Shown: positions 25,668-39,041 of the stretch, one piece after another
Layout: each line of letters opens with the position of its first letter
Numbering within the stretch: position 1 is the first letter of the stretch
Assembly: GCA_037102815.1 (NCBI GenBank)
Contig: BTPP01000003.1
Location: 2,046,001-2,110,000, forward strand
DNA length: 64,000 nucleotides
Source of the DNA: Neurospora intermedia
Taxonomy: Eukaryota > Ascomycota > Sordariomycetes > Sordariales > Sordariaceae
Direction: 5' to 3'
Program-made: the position numbers and the translations under genes
The notes under the pieces: model-generated
Database searches by the model: none
Told to the model about the DNA's origin: nothing
The model's input: only the letters and a program-made list of their open reading frames with translations

Positions 25668-28600
25668 CTTATTCCCTATACTATAAACTATAGCGCTTTA
25701 TTAGTATGAGGTCCTTCTCCAGTTCTCTGGAGGGGAAAACCGTAAGACGTTAAGCGCCTCCGGATGAAAACCCCTAGCTTTATCTCGGCCGTAGTTTACT
25801 ACACCGTTCCTACTTTACTTATAGCTATAACAATTCTCACCCACCGCTATAGCAAATATAATTTCGTTTCTTCTACCGCTATATTATCCCAATATTAGAA
25901 TAATAAAAATAAAGGAATAATAGGAATAGGATTAAACCCGGTATACCGCTCCCTTCGCTACCTCTTTATTTTACCCTCTATTATTCCTTCCTCTACTTTC
26001 TCTCCGCTTCCCCATTCTATTTTCCTATTTATTACCCTACTTCTCTACCTCCTTCTCCGTTTATAAATGCTTCCGTTCCGTTATTTATTCTCTTAACCCT
26101 ACAGTTCTATTCTTATTTATATTAATATAAGGACCCTTTCCTCTATCTATATAATTTCCTATACGGCGCCCCTCCTAATCCTTCTCCTTTTTCTTCCCTT
26201 ATTATAATTTTTATTAAAATAATTTCCTCCGGCTATTATTATCCTAGCCCTATCGATTTAACCTTTAACACGGAGGGTTCCTCCCCTATTATATCCTTAA
26301 ATCCTATGTTCCCTATAGTCCCTTCGATCGTACCTTTAGAGTTTATATTCTTTATTTATACTTTTTACAATTTCTTTAATAATTATCCCCTTTAGAATTA
26401 ATATAGTTTCTTCCTTCCCTTCTTCGGTCCTTATATTAATTTAACTAATATTATCCATAAAATTCCTTACTTTTACTATACTTTAAATTTTACCTCCGTT
26501 ATATACTCTAATAATAAATTTAATTCTCTTAATATTTTTAAGAAGGTCGTTACCAATAGGATTTATTTTATTTCATTTACCAGTAAATTCTTTATTCTCT
26601 ATTCATCTTTTTCACTATTTAACTCTTATATTTCTAATTAATAATATTTAGAATACTATTTATAATTATACTTTTAATAAATATATATTAAACGTCCCTA
26701 CTAGTCTCTATAACGCCTATAATACTATTTAGGCAGTAATTATTATTATAATATTAGGTAATTAAAATAAGTTTAATTATAATTTAATTATTTTTATTCG
26801 TATTACTAACGACTTTACTAATTATATATATATTCGTTTAGAGTAGGACGGCCTTCCTACTAACTATAAACATTTTCCTTATACTTTAAATTATAATATT
26901 ATTAAATAATAATAGAAGGGTTACTATAAATTAGTTACAAAGGATACTTATTATAATCGTATCCTTTCTTTACCTAGTAGTAGTATTATAAACCTAGTTC
27001 GGATTACGTCCGGTTCTAATAATAATACTATTATTCCTATATATATTATATCCGGCGGTAGCGGTTATACTACTTTTATTTGTATAATTTCCAATTCTAG
27101 TAATAATAATAGTTCTATTCCCAATAGCCCTATAGCCGTCGATACTCCTAATTGCACCTTTATAAATAATAATTAAATCTAGTAGCGCTATAAAGTTACT
27201 ATAAATTAAATTCGTATAATAGAATTACTTAAATAGTTTCTTAAACGTAATTAGACGTTCGTTAAATAATATTTTTTCGATTCTTATTATAATTATAATT
27301 TAAATAACTCTTATAGTTAGTATAAATATCTCCTCCTTATTCCCGTCCTATTATTTTAATATTATTAATATTTTATTTTCTTCTTAGGAATACCTTACGA
27401 TTTCCTTATATTATTCTTCCTCTAATTCAATTATTAAACAGTATTTTTTTAACCTCCCTAATTTTAATATTTATAATAGAATTCTTTTAGTTTTAATTCT
27501 ATTATTTAGGTATTTTTAGAGTTCTTCTTTTATTAATAGTTAAACTTTTAGGTTTAATTTGAAAACGGTATTTATATTAAGGTAATTTAGGATAATATAA
27601 GCGAATATTTCCTTTTCGAACCTATAAGTATAAATAGGAATTAGGATATTCGGTATTTTCTTCCGGTAGAGGAAGGCTCGGAGGCTAATAACTTCTATTC
27701 TAACTTAAATAAGGAGGGAATTCTTTGCTTTAATTAGTAAGTATAGCTCTTTTTCGTTTTCTTTTAATTATTAGCGCCTTCTTTTCTTTTGTTTTATACC
27801 GATTATATATTATTAAATAGCCTTTCTATTGAATTTAGGGGTAAAGTCGGCGATAGTAAATTTGTATTATCATTTTAATTTTATTACTACTACCGCTAGG
27901 TAGTAATTATAATAAAATATTTATTCTTAATTCGTTATATCTTCTAACTATTTTTCTTTATTAGTAGTTATTAGCTTTAAAGTTTATAATAGTAATAATA
28001 GTTAAGTCCCTAATTCCGAAGGGGGGTTAACTATTATTATTAGTAATTTTTCCGTTAGTACTTACATTTTAGCCTACTAAATTTTAATTATATTACTTTT
28101 TAGTTTGTCGGTGGATAGCCGACTTTTAGTTTATTATATTTGAATATAATTAGAGATTTAAATTGTAGTCCTTTAGACGAATTAAGCTTAGTCCGTCCGG
28201 GTAAGCCTTTCTTTAAAAGCCCGGACTTTTTTATTAAGGTAAAGGTTAAATAATGGACAAAAGATTTTTATCTTTAAGTTTCGTACCGGCATAACTTTAT
28301 ATACCCTAATAATAATTCTCAAATACTTAATCTAGTATTTCGCTAATCTAATTACTATCCTCTAAAATTTATTATAAATTTTAATTAATTAGTAGAATAT
28401 TAAAACTCTATATACAATAACGCTACGGATATACTTAATATATATTTTCCTTACCCCAATAAAAGAATAACCCTATATTTTTACTATTAATTTCGTAAAT
28501 ATATTCGTCTATATTATTATTTTCTTTTTTATTACTTTTATATAAATTCTATAATTAAATTTACAGTTTAATTAGACTCCTAGGAATTATATCGATTTTA

Positions 28601-31600
28601 TCGGTTAAAATACTACTTTCTTAAGTTAGAAAGTTTCCGTCCTTAGTACCTTCGTTTATATAAAATATATTAATTCCGTTTTAATTACTTCGAATTCTAT
28701 ACTTTTTACCCCTACCTATTCCGAATATACCTCTTACATTACTTATAACGTTCAATAATTTTCTTCAGTAATATAAATTACTATTATAATATTAATATTA
28801 TTAGCGAAGCCGATTGTAATTATATTTAGGATTATTGCTAATTTCCGGTATAATAGAGTAATAAAGAGAATAAATAAAATAGGGGAAAGGGGGGAGCTTT
28901 ACAATATTTTAAAGATAATTATATAGGGGCGGGAGGTTTTATTATTAAAGAAGAGAGAACTTCTTCTTTTAACAATAAAATTCGCTACCTACCGAATAAT
29001 TTATATTAAAAATCGTATTTCCTATAGGGTATATAGAAATTACTTATAATTAATTCTATTAAACGTTCCTTTTAAATTTAGGAATATAAGGAACGTTACA
29101 GCCCTAAGTTTTTAATTTATATATATTATATCGGTAACTACCCGGATTATAAGTTTTATCGAACAATTTATTTAGTTATTTATTTAGCCCTCTAATAGGA
29201 GGTTGAATTCTTCGGTTATTTATATAAACCTTTTAATAATAAACACTTTAAAGATTTTTTTTATATTATTAAATAGCGATATTAGCCTCTATATATTTAC
29301 TAGCCTCTATTGGGCGGCGTTCTTCCCGGGTTTTTTAAGGATAATTACTTTTATATTTTTGAATTACTATAGGAAATATCCGAATCGGAGGTTAGCGGAT
29401 ACTAAATATACTATAGTTTATTAGAATAGTTATTTATATAATTTTAGAAATTTATTTGAATATTAATCGATTTTGGGGGCTTTATTAGGCGCTATCCGGG
29501 AGAATATATCTTAAACATCCTCCTCGTCGATTAATTCATTAATAATTATCAGTTTAACGCTATTTAGTAACTTAATTTAATTTAGTAAGTAGTCCGTTGG
29601 GACTTTTACCTTCGGGAAGAAATAATTAGTAAAGATTTCAACCTTATTACTATAATTTCCAACTTTTATTACCCCTTTATAAGTTTAAAGGGTTAATAGT
29701 TTAGGTAGGTTTATTAATTTATAGCTTTAAGTATGAACCTATTATTCTAAGGGTTAAAATTAATTCGGGTTCTTTAAAGCTTCAGTAATACTATTATATT
29801 ACGTAGCCTATTAAATTTTTATAATTATCCTCTTTTTTTTTTATAATTTTAATAAAATCCCTTTAGTTTAATATTATCCAATATTTAAACTATTCCTAAT
29901 ATATCCTCCGTACTTCTTTTCTTACTATTTTATATCCTAATATCTATTAATTTACTCTTCTCCTTCGACCTTTCTTCTAATATAGGACGAATTCCTTTAT
30001 AATATTAGTATATTTTCCATTAAACTTACGAAAGGTAAATTTAAAATCCTCTATTATATTAATCCTCTCTAGGACCGATATTTATTTTTCTAATACTTCT
30101 TTTACTTTTATTATATTTATAAAACTCTAATTATATCTTCCTTCTTCTTCCGCTTTTTTATTTTTTTTTCCTACTTAAATTTAAATTTCCTAAGGGTAGT
30201 AGTCCGAATTAGTTTACTTATACCTTTACACTCCCTAATATTTAACTTCAACCCCGGATAATAATTATATATAGTCGATTATTCTATCCCTCTCTCTTTA
30301 TATTATATTCCCGAACTTTATTAATTTATTACGGAGGGTAAGTAAATTAAATTTTTAGTATCGTATTTATATAAGGAAGTAAACGGTCCCTAGGTTAGTC
30401 CTATTCTTTGAATTCTAATTAGGATAATAGAAATTATAATCCTTAATTATAATTAGGTTTCCTATTGGGGGTCCGACTTTAAAAAATTTAAGGAGCGGCG
30501 ATCCTTATTAATATTCTAGTATTTTTTATATAAAGATAGAAGAATAGATAGAAAAGACGGTCGTTGGGTCCTTTAGGCTCTTAAATATTACTATAGCCTA
30601 ATTTTTTCTAATTCGGAAATTTAGGTCCTTTAAATTCTATTTCTTATTTATATATATTATTACCCTCCCCTTCTCTATATAATCGACCCCGAAATATTTT
30701 CCGCTTTTAGGACGGTAAATATCCCTATTTAAATTTTCATTTAACTCCTAAATTACTATAATATTATAAATCTCTTCTTATTCGAATAAAAGTTTCCTTC
30801 TTTCGTATAATTTCCCTACGTTTTAATAAACTATTTTTAATTAGATTATTAATTACCCTAAAATAGGGTTCCTTTTAATCCTTCTATAAAGGATAAGGGT
30901 ATTATTTCCCTAGGAGGGGCTATAATTATATAAATATTATTACCGTTATACGACCGACTCTTTCCTACGCTTTAGGAATACGTATAAATATCTATTAAAT
31001 TTTAAGGGTTTAATAATTTCAATTATAAAAACAGGCTAACAATCTTCTTCGGTTATTCCTTCTTTACAACTCTTTTAATATATTTCTCTAAAGTAATAAT
31101 AATATAGGAATTAGGGGGGGCGTTTAAGCGGATATTTTCGTTTATAATTTTTATTATCGGTTCTAATATTTTTCCGGCTGGATTTTTATAAGGGGCGAAT
31201 ATCTATAGCCTTTTAGCGTATACAATAAATGCTTTTGCAATTGCCTTTCGGAGAATAGGGTATTCTTTATAATTATATATATAATAGCCCTTCTTCTTAT
31301 ACAATTTATAGTAAACAAATAATTTATTATTATTAAATAAGTAATTTACTTTACCGAAGCAATTTCCTTTATATTTAACTTCGCTATAGCGGGCGTAAAT
31401 ATTTTTTTAATAGTAAAATTTCGTTATATATCCAATTTCCTAATATTTAAAGTATTATTAAATATTATTCGAAATTTAAAACAGTTTATATAGGTATATA
31501 CTACTATTTTAAAGGAAGAGGTTATTTTAAAGGAAGTATACCGCCAATATAATAGCGATTTTTATTAGGAGTAGACTTCTATTCTTTCCGTCCCTTCTTT

Positions 31601-32605
31601 TCTATAACCGAATTCTAATAATAAATATTTCTAAATTCTTCTCCTTTATTATATTCAATATAATTTCTACTATAATATAATTATTAATACTATTCTAAAG
31701 TACGCCCCGAACTAGTACGTTTATAGTACTTATAGTAATGAAAATATCGGGGCCGAAAACTTCTTTAGCCTATACTTAATTATACTAGTACTAATTACAT
31801 ATAGATTTATCAAATACAATTACGTAGTCTCCGGTCGTTAATATTCTAATAGCTATTTAGATTATTAGGCCGGTATTTTTCTTATTTAAATACGTAATTA
31901 AAGTCGTTTTTATATTTTTATTCAAATAATTTACAAATTCGGCAGTAATCGTTATTCTTTTAATAGTAAATTATTATTCGAAATTAAAGGGGATAAATTT
32001 CTTAATAATAGTAAATAGTTATTAGAAGGTAGTATTAATTTTATTCGGATTAACTTTCGCTATAATATTAGCCTAATATTTCAGTATTTTTTAAGCGCCT
32101 TTTTTAATTTCCTTTAGAATATCTTTCTTTAGGTCATTAAAATCTTTCTTAATAATAAATTAATCGGTTCTAACTTTATTAATTTCGGGTTACGTAGACC
32201 TACTTTTTCCGATATATGCCTTTACGAATTCGAAAAGTAATTTTTAAATTTAACGACGGTTTTCGGTCGAAATAGTATTATAGTCTATAGATTTATTCGT
32301 TTTAGTAATAAATTTCTTCAATATTTTATCGTTTTCTTCCGTTTTATCCGAGGTCTTCGTAGTAAGTACGGTATTAAGATTATTATATACTAAAATTTCC
32401 GCAAGCGGGTTGTAGATATTATTTTCGAATCTACAAGTACCGTTATCGATAGCTATCGGCAACAACAATACAACGCCGTTGCTACGTTCGTTGTAGGATA
32501 TTGTGAGGGACGTAAACGGCCTTTTTGAGTCGATTGCCGTTGTTAGTTTTCGTTTTGGAGCACTCCTCGACTAGAAATCGGCGTTTCCGGTTTCAAAGCA
32601 GTTTT
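25668..32605 (-). mobile_element. LINE (Tad1-like), copy B, heavily RIP-degraded
   Basis: Colinear with copy A over nearly the whole length on the minus strand: 5' end near 32,605, ORF1 start at about 32,468 or just upstream, RT box at 28,797-28,811, tail at about 25,671-25,930, 3' end near 25,668. The RT catalytic pair is destroyed (GFANN, Asp to Asn by G-to-A change), so this copy is dead. At about 6.9 kb it is longer than copy A because it contains about 770 bp near 26,510-27,300 absent from A; the first about 120 bp of that stretch is also in copy C. Its 5' end abuts the gypsy remnant. Confidence 0.8.
32250..32468 (-). pseudogene. 5' remnant of LINE copy B ORF1
   Basis: A 72-codon open stretch containing LPIAIDNGTCRFENNIYNPL matches the ORF1 start of copies A and C with many transition-type changes. 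The MSYDER start is mutated here (upstream ATATCCTACAACGAACG, start lost), so the open frame begins inside the original ORF. Confidence 0.55.
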
Positions 32606-32609
32606 TAAG

Positions 32610-35600
32610 AAATTTATAATATTAGTTTAGAGTTATTAATATTTATAGAAAGCTTTTCTTCGCATTTTTTTAAACTTTCGTAGAATTGTAAACATAATAA
32701 TTATATAGAAAGCACTATATATAAATTTCTAGTAGGGGTTAGTAATATTTTCTTAAAAGAATAAAAATTATTTTTTCTTTACCGGAATAATTTAACGCTA
32801 TAACTTCGTACATTTTTTATATAATAGTTATATAGAGGGTATTAGATTATTATTTTCAATTAGTAATTATAAATACTACGGTTTTAAATACGGCCGGGGT
32901 CCTTAGAATTTAGAGGCGCCCTTTATAGTATAATCGGCCTAGCCTATCCATAAAATAGTTAGTAATCTAGATTTTTAATTAGAATAATAGTAGGAAAATT
33001 CGAACGTTCTTTTTAATTGCGCGTAGGGTGGTCTAGTATGTAGAATTAAAGTGGACGGTCTAAACTTAGAATTACTATAAATCCGGATTTTTAAATATAT
33101 ATATATTCTCCGTTGGGGAGACGGTAGAAGTAGAGATTCGGACGTATATTTATAAAGCCGTTTTAAGAATAAACTATATATTTTTAGCTTTGCAATCCTT
33201 ATTTAAAGGTCGGTTTTAATCCCTACGGGATAATACCTTTAAAATTATGGCTTCTTTATCCGGACGGTAAATAAAGTGAAAATTGAATTGTAATAAGTAT
33301 TTTACTTAGCGAGCCTACCGTTTAAAGAGACCCTAGCGCTTTATAAAATATTTAAGGTTATAGTAGTTAATAAAGACTATAAAAGCTTTATAATTATATA
33401 ATTTTACGGACTATTCTCTAAGGTACGAAATAATTATTAATATTCCTTTATTATAGATAGGGTAATTACGTTTAACTATAACGAGCTTCTTTAAATAGAA
33501 GGTTATAGCGTACTAAGTACCGTTATTTACTTTTTACGTTAGTACGCTTCCGAATATATAATTACTATAATTTATTTCTAAAAAGGTCTTACAGTCGTGG
33601 TCGAACTTTATAAAAATAAATGTACGTATAAATAGGCGTTTTAGAAGTTAAGAAGTTATATTATACTCTTTGTTCCATTCGAATATAATTCCTTTACTTA
33701 TAAGTTTAATTAAGAGTATAGCTATTTTAGAGAATTAGGAGATAAATATACGGTAATAATTAATAAATTTAAGGAAACTGCATACCTATACTTTTCTACA
33801 AAGTAAGAACGAACTAATCGAAGATTACCTTAACCTTTCTAGGGTCGGTTTATATATTTATATTTATATAAATAATAAAATTGAAATATTTAACTTTCTT
33901 TATAGAGAATTTATACTTATTAAAATCGAGGTATAACTCATATTCTTTAAGTCTTTTTAGAACTATTACTACCTTCTTTTTATAGTCTTCCTTAAACCTA
34001 AAGGAATAGGTAAATATATTATTTATATAAGTAGAGTAAAAATTATTAAAATAATTATAAAGGATAGAGTTAATATACTTTTAAAATAAAGCTGGGGCTC
34101 TAAAGAGACCGAAGGGGACTATTATTTATTTGAAGAGCTTATAATATATTTTAAAGGTAGTTTTATTCTCTTTTCTTATAATTATATATTGTCATGGGGC
34201 TTGCTGCCCGTGGCTGGAGTGACTGGCAGTCTCGCCAGTCCGAGTCTCAACCGGCCGGCAGCTGATGCGACCAATCAGGTTGCTTGCCGCCGCGGCACCT
34301 CAGCGGCCCGTACGCGCGCACGTCCCTTAAAAAGGACAGCTGGCCATGCCCGCCCAGTGGGCGCTCTTTTACCCTCCTTTCTTCTTCGTAGAACCTTATC
34401 GATTAATCGAGGCCAGCATCTGTACCAACTGTGCTGCACCCCTTACATATATATTTTGTAGAATGTTATTATAATATCGACCTTTATATATTAGTATACT
34501 CCTTTTAAAATTCTAAAGGTTTTACGGATTAGGGGGAGAGGGTAGTAGTTTATATAGGTAATAGTATTTAAGGCTTTATAATTATAGTAAAAGTAGAGTC
34601 CGCTTCCTAATTTACGGACGAATAGTACTAAAGCTCTAGCCTTTAAATTATTCGCCCGAATATACCCCTTATTAAAGAGGTTTTTAAACGTCTTTTTCAA
34701 TATTAATAGCTCTTTTCTAAATATATTATATAGGGGGTTAAAGGGGAGGGGAAGTTCCCACCCGTTTAAGCCCTTCTTAAGAGGGATTTTATAATTAATA
34801 TTAAGTTTATAGGGATTAAGTTTATTAGTTTCTTCCTTTATTTATAGAAGAAGGAGGTAATAGAATTATTTGAGGATTTTCTTTTAGAGTTAGGCTTTTA
34901 TATAAATTTTCTTCGGGGTAAAGGCTTTTTTTACGTTTTTAAGGCTAATAGTAAAGATATAGTCTTCGGTTATAATTTAATTATATTCTTTATATATATA
35001 ATTAATAGTGCCTATAAATATAGTAGTTATTATTTATATGGCGGATTTTACTTCTTTAATAAATAGGATTTCTTCTTTCTCTTTTCTTATAATATAGGGA
35101 ATTTAATTGCCTGCTATTCCTATATAGAGGCGTTTCTTATAGGGGATTGAGTAGGTTCTATAGATAGTAAGTTATAGTTTGTCTAGAATTAGGGGGTATT
35201 CGAATTTAGGGATAATATAAACTACTATTAATTTAGTATAATTATTTATTTTTATAATAAATTAAGTAAGGTTTTTAATAGTAGTGCTTTTTATAATTAT
35301 AAACGCGCCCCTTATTTAGTATATAGGGATAGGAATTATAGGGATTCCGAGGTTGTAAATAACCTTTCTACTAATTGCAATATAGTATTAGTAACCTTTA
35401 TCCATAAGGATGTAAAATAAATTATAATTATTAATAATAAGTGGAATTAAAATAGGTTTAATTTCTAATTTATTTTCTAATTTAAAGTCTTCTACTTTAT
35501 TATTTAATACTTTTAGGGATTCTAACGCCCGATTATATATTAGAATTATTCTTTTCCCTAGCCCTTTACTATAGATTTATATTACTCTTTTTCTTCTAAT

Positions 35601-36465
35601 ATAGGGCGAGCCGTAATAGTCGTAGTCGTATTAATACTAATTTTATTCTTGTGGTTTATAATTAGTAAATATAGGTATTACATAGTATAGTAATTGGAAG
35701 CGCCGTACTTTATATATAGATTATTCTCTTTATATTTCTAATATTCTTCGTTAGAAATTTATTTAGTATAGCGGATAGTACTACTACCTCTACTTCCTCG
35801 GCCGCTACTACGTCTATAAATAGGGCCGGCCGCCGTTTTATTTATAAATATATTATAATTGCTATTAACGTCCTTTATACCCGGTTCGGTTGAGGACGAA
35901 TTAGAATTATTTATAAGGGGAGATTAATTCTATATAATTAAAAACTAAGCTTTAGAAAGTTTAGAGAAGAACTGGCTGGGGGTATAATTAGAATTTTAAT
36001 TCACGCTTCTACCCTAGCGTTCACTATTTTATTATTTCAAAAGTTAAAAGGCTTTTATACATTTATAACGTATAATATTAATTTAAAATACATCAATATA
36101 TTTACTATAATTATTTTGGAATATAACTATAAAGATCGCATTTATAAATTTAGTATTAAGAGTATTATTTAAGATACTGAATTTAGATTTATTATTCTAT
36201 ATTATACTTTTAGTTTTAAGGAATTCGTCTTTCTAATTTACGAGGAAGGACGAGAAGGGTTGGCCGTTATATTATTTTGTAGTATATAGTTTAATTAGAA
36301 TTATATTATAGAAGTAGTATACGCGAAAGAGACAATTAATTTATACTAGTAGGAATTCTAGGTTTGTATTACTATTAATTGTATATATAATTTAGAACCC
36401 TTCTAACTTCTTCTTTTTATTATTAAGTAGGGTATTTAAAATTTCTATTTAAATAACGTGAGAAT
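32610..36465 (-). mobile_element. Ty3/gypsy LTR-retrotransposon remnant, RIP-degraded, interrupted by a solo LTR
   Basis: On the minus strand a Ty3/gypsy pol can be read. The RT start (about 34,830-34,490) includes an open stretch at 34,700-34,491 with NLFNKGYIRANNLKA, VLFVRKLGSGLYFYYNYKAL and YPLPLI, matching the family pattern LLDKGFIR...PVLFVKK...YRALN...RYPLPLI. The frame resumes left of the solo LTR with TTFKIYYKLF and VPFGLFRAPALF near 34,190-34,090. RNase H-like sequence ends near 33,300-33,240 with LLQFNFHFIYRP. No LTRs of its own and no clear integrase are visible. Its two sides are cut by LINE copies B and C, which lie head to head around it. Dead: many TAA/TAG stops. Confidence 0.75.
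34190..34447. mobile_element. Solo LTR, 258 bp, with perfect 5 bp target duplication
   Basis: GC-rich sequence abruptly embedded in the AT-rich gypsy RT. It starts TGTCATGGGGCTTGC and ends GCACCCCTTACA, with TGT...ACA ends typical of LTRs. It is flanked by TATAT at 34,185-34,189 and TATAT at 34,448-34,452, a perfect 5 bp target-site duplication as made by LTR-element integrases. The gypsy RT frame stops at its right border and resumes at its left. It shows no RIP damage, consistent with its length being below the roughly 400 bp reported as needed for RIP in Neurospora. CCTTAAAAAGG near 34,324-34,334 could be a TATA-type promoter element. The 90-codon ORF across it is not a gene. The source family and orientation are unknown. 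Confidence 0.85.
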
Positions 36466-36572
36466 ATCAAAATTGCTTTAAAACCGGGAACGCCGATTTC
36501 TGGTCGAGGAGTGCTCTAAAACGAAAACTAACAACGGCAATCGACTTAGGAGGGTCGTTTACATCCCTTACA

Positions 36573-36824
36573 ATGTCCTACGACGAGCGTAGCGACGGCG
36601 TTGTATCGTCGTTACCGATAGCCATCGATAGCGGTATTTATAAATTCGAAAATAGCGTTTATAACCCGTTCGCGGAAATTTCAATATACAATAATCCTAA
36701 AGCCGTACTTACTACAAAGACTTTAAATATAACGGAAGAAGATAATAAAATATTAAAAAAGTTTATTACTAGAATAAATAAATCTATAGACTATAATACT
36801 ATTTCGACTAAAGACTATCGTTAA
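36573..36824 (+). pseudogene. 5' remnant of LINE copy C ORF1
   Basis: 83 open codons starting MSYDERSDGVVSSLPIAI, nearly identical at the start to copy A, then diverging by transition changes. It ends in TAA where copy A reads TGG (Trp). The preserved ATG context and the GC-rich first 60 bp are common to copies A and C. Confidence 0.6.
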
Positions 36825-38788
36825 ATTCGAAAACTATTTTTCAAATTTGTAAAGGTACGCGTCGGAAAAAGTAGGTTTATATAACCCGAAGTTAGTAAGG
36901 TTGGAATTAACTAATTTATTACTAAAAAGAATTTAATAATTTAAAGAAGGATATTCTAAAGGAAATTAAGAAAGGCGCCTAGGAAGTACTAAAATATTAG
37001 GCTAATATAGTAGCGAAAATTAACCCGAGTAAGATTGGTATTACCTTTTAATAACTATTTACTATTATTAAAAAGTTTATCCCTTCTAATTTTAAACGAT
37101 AATTTATTATTAAAGGAGTAATAATTATTATTAAATTTGTAAACCGTTCGAATAAAGATACGAAGATAACCTTAACTATATACCTAAATAAGAAGAATAC
37201 TAGCCTAATAATCTAAATAATTATTAGAATACTTACAACCGGAAATTATATAATTATATTCGACGAATCTATATATAATTAATATTAATATAATTAAATA
37301 TAAATTAAAGAAGTTTTCGGCCCTAATATTTTTATTATTATAAATATTATAGGCGTATTAATTTGGAGCGTATTTTAGAATAATATTAATAATTATACTA
37401 CGGCGGAAATTATATTAAAAATAGCGAAGGAGAAGAATCCGGAGGTATTTATTATTAGAGTTCGGCCATAAAAGAGAAAGGACGGAGAGAATAGAGGCCT
37501 ACTTTTAATAGAAATTACTACTATATTAGTAGTATACTTCCTTTAGGATAACCTCTTTCTTTAGAACGGCGGTATATATTTATACGAATTATTATAAACC
37601 TCGAATAATATTTAATAATACTTTAAATATTAGGGAATTGGATATATAGCGAAATTCTACCGTTAAAAAAATATTTACGCCCGCTATAGTAAAGCTAAAT
37701 ATAAAGGAGACCGCTTTAGCGAAATAAATTATTTATTTAATAATAATAGATTATTTGTCTATTATAAGCCGTATAAAAAGATGGGCTATTATACGTATAA
37801 TTATAAAGAATGCCCTATTTTCCGGAAGGTAATTACGAAGGTATTTATTATATATATTAAAAGGCTATAAGCGTTTACCCCCTATAAAAACCTAGCCGGA
37901 AAGGTATTAGAGTTAATAATAGAGATTGTAAACGAGGGTATCCTTTTAAACGCCCTCCTTAATTCCCGTACTATTATTACCCTAGAGAAATATATTAGAG
38001 GAATTACAAAGAAAGGACAGCTAAAGAAAATTATTAGCCTATCCTCCTAATTAAAATTATTAAACCTATAAAACCCGATAGATATTTATATATATTTATA
38101 GAATATAGAGGGGAATCGGTTGTATAATAGTAATAATACTTATATAATTATAGCCCCCCCTAGGGAAGTAATACCCTTATCCTTTATTAAGGAATTAAAA
38201 AGAACCCTATCTTAAGGTAATTAATAGTCTAATTAAAAATACTCTATTAGAACGTAGGGAAATTATACGAGAGAAGGAAACTTCTATTCGAGTAAGAGGA
38301 GATTTATAATATTATAGTAATTTAGGAGCCGGATAAAAATTTAAATAAAGATATTTATTATCCTAAAAGCGGGAGATATTTCGGGGTCGATTATATAGAG
38401 AAGGGAAGGGCAATAATATATATAAATAAGAAATAGAATTTAAAAGATTTCAATTTCTAAATTAGAAAGAATTAGATTATAATAATATTTAAGAATCTAA
38501 GGGACTTAACGACCGTCTTTTCTATTTACTTTCCTATCCTTATATAGGGAATATTAGAATATTAGTAGGGATTGCCGCTCTTTAAATTTATTAAGGTCGG
38601 ACCCCCGGTAAGAAATTTAATTATAATTAGGAATTATAATCTCTATTATCCTAATTAGGATTTAAAGAGTAGGATTAATTTAAGGCCTATTCGCTTTCTT
38701 ATATAGGTACGACGTTAAAAATTTAACTTATTTACCCCCTATAGTAAACTAATAAAGTTCGGGAATATAATATAAGGAGAGAGGGATA

Positions 38789-39041
38789 TATATATAGTCT
38801 TATTCCCTATACTATAAACTATAGCGCCTTATTAGCATAAGGTCCTTCTCCAGTTCTCTGGAGGGGAAAACCGTGAGACGGTAAGCGCCTCCGGATGAAA
38901 ACCTCCAGCTCCATCTCGGCCGTAGTTCACCACGCCGCTCCTACTTTGCTTACAGCTATAACGGTTCTCACCCACCGCCACAGCGAATATAATCTCGTCT
39001 CTCCCACCGCTGCGTCATCCCAACACTAGAACAATAGGAAC
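38789..39041 (-). mobile_element. 253 bp LINE-tail / SINE-like insert with 15 bp target duplication
   Basis: A GC-rich insert splits LINE copy C. The 15-mer AAGGAGAGAGGGATA occurs at 38,774-38,788 and again at 39,042-39,056, while copy A has it once (minus strand, near 5,586-5,600), so this is a target-site duplication. On the minus strand the insert runs GTTCCTATTGTTCTAG... to ...GGGAATAAGACTATATATA and matches the last about 250 bp of LINE copies A (1,741-1,990) and B (25,671-25,930). Most simply it is a 5'-truncated LINE. However, on the minus strand TGACGCAGCGG (39,007-39,017) resembles a tRNA A box and GGTGAGAACC (38,963-38,972) a B box, 34 bp apart, so a tRNA-derived SINE sharing the LINE tail is possible. 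It shows little RIP, as expected for its short length. Confidence 0.75.

Noticed and set aside
29203-29424. 73-codon ORF in LINE copy B
   Set aside because: Antisense to the LINE RT region and made of AT-rich codons produced by RIP.
34189-34461. 90-codon ORF in GC-rich DNA within the RIP block
   Set aside because: It coincides with the solo LTR, begins at the LTR edge and has no protein-family signature; it is open only because the LTR is GC-rich.
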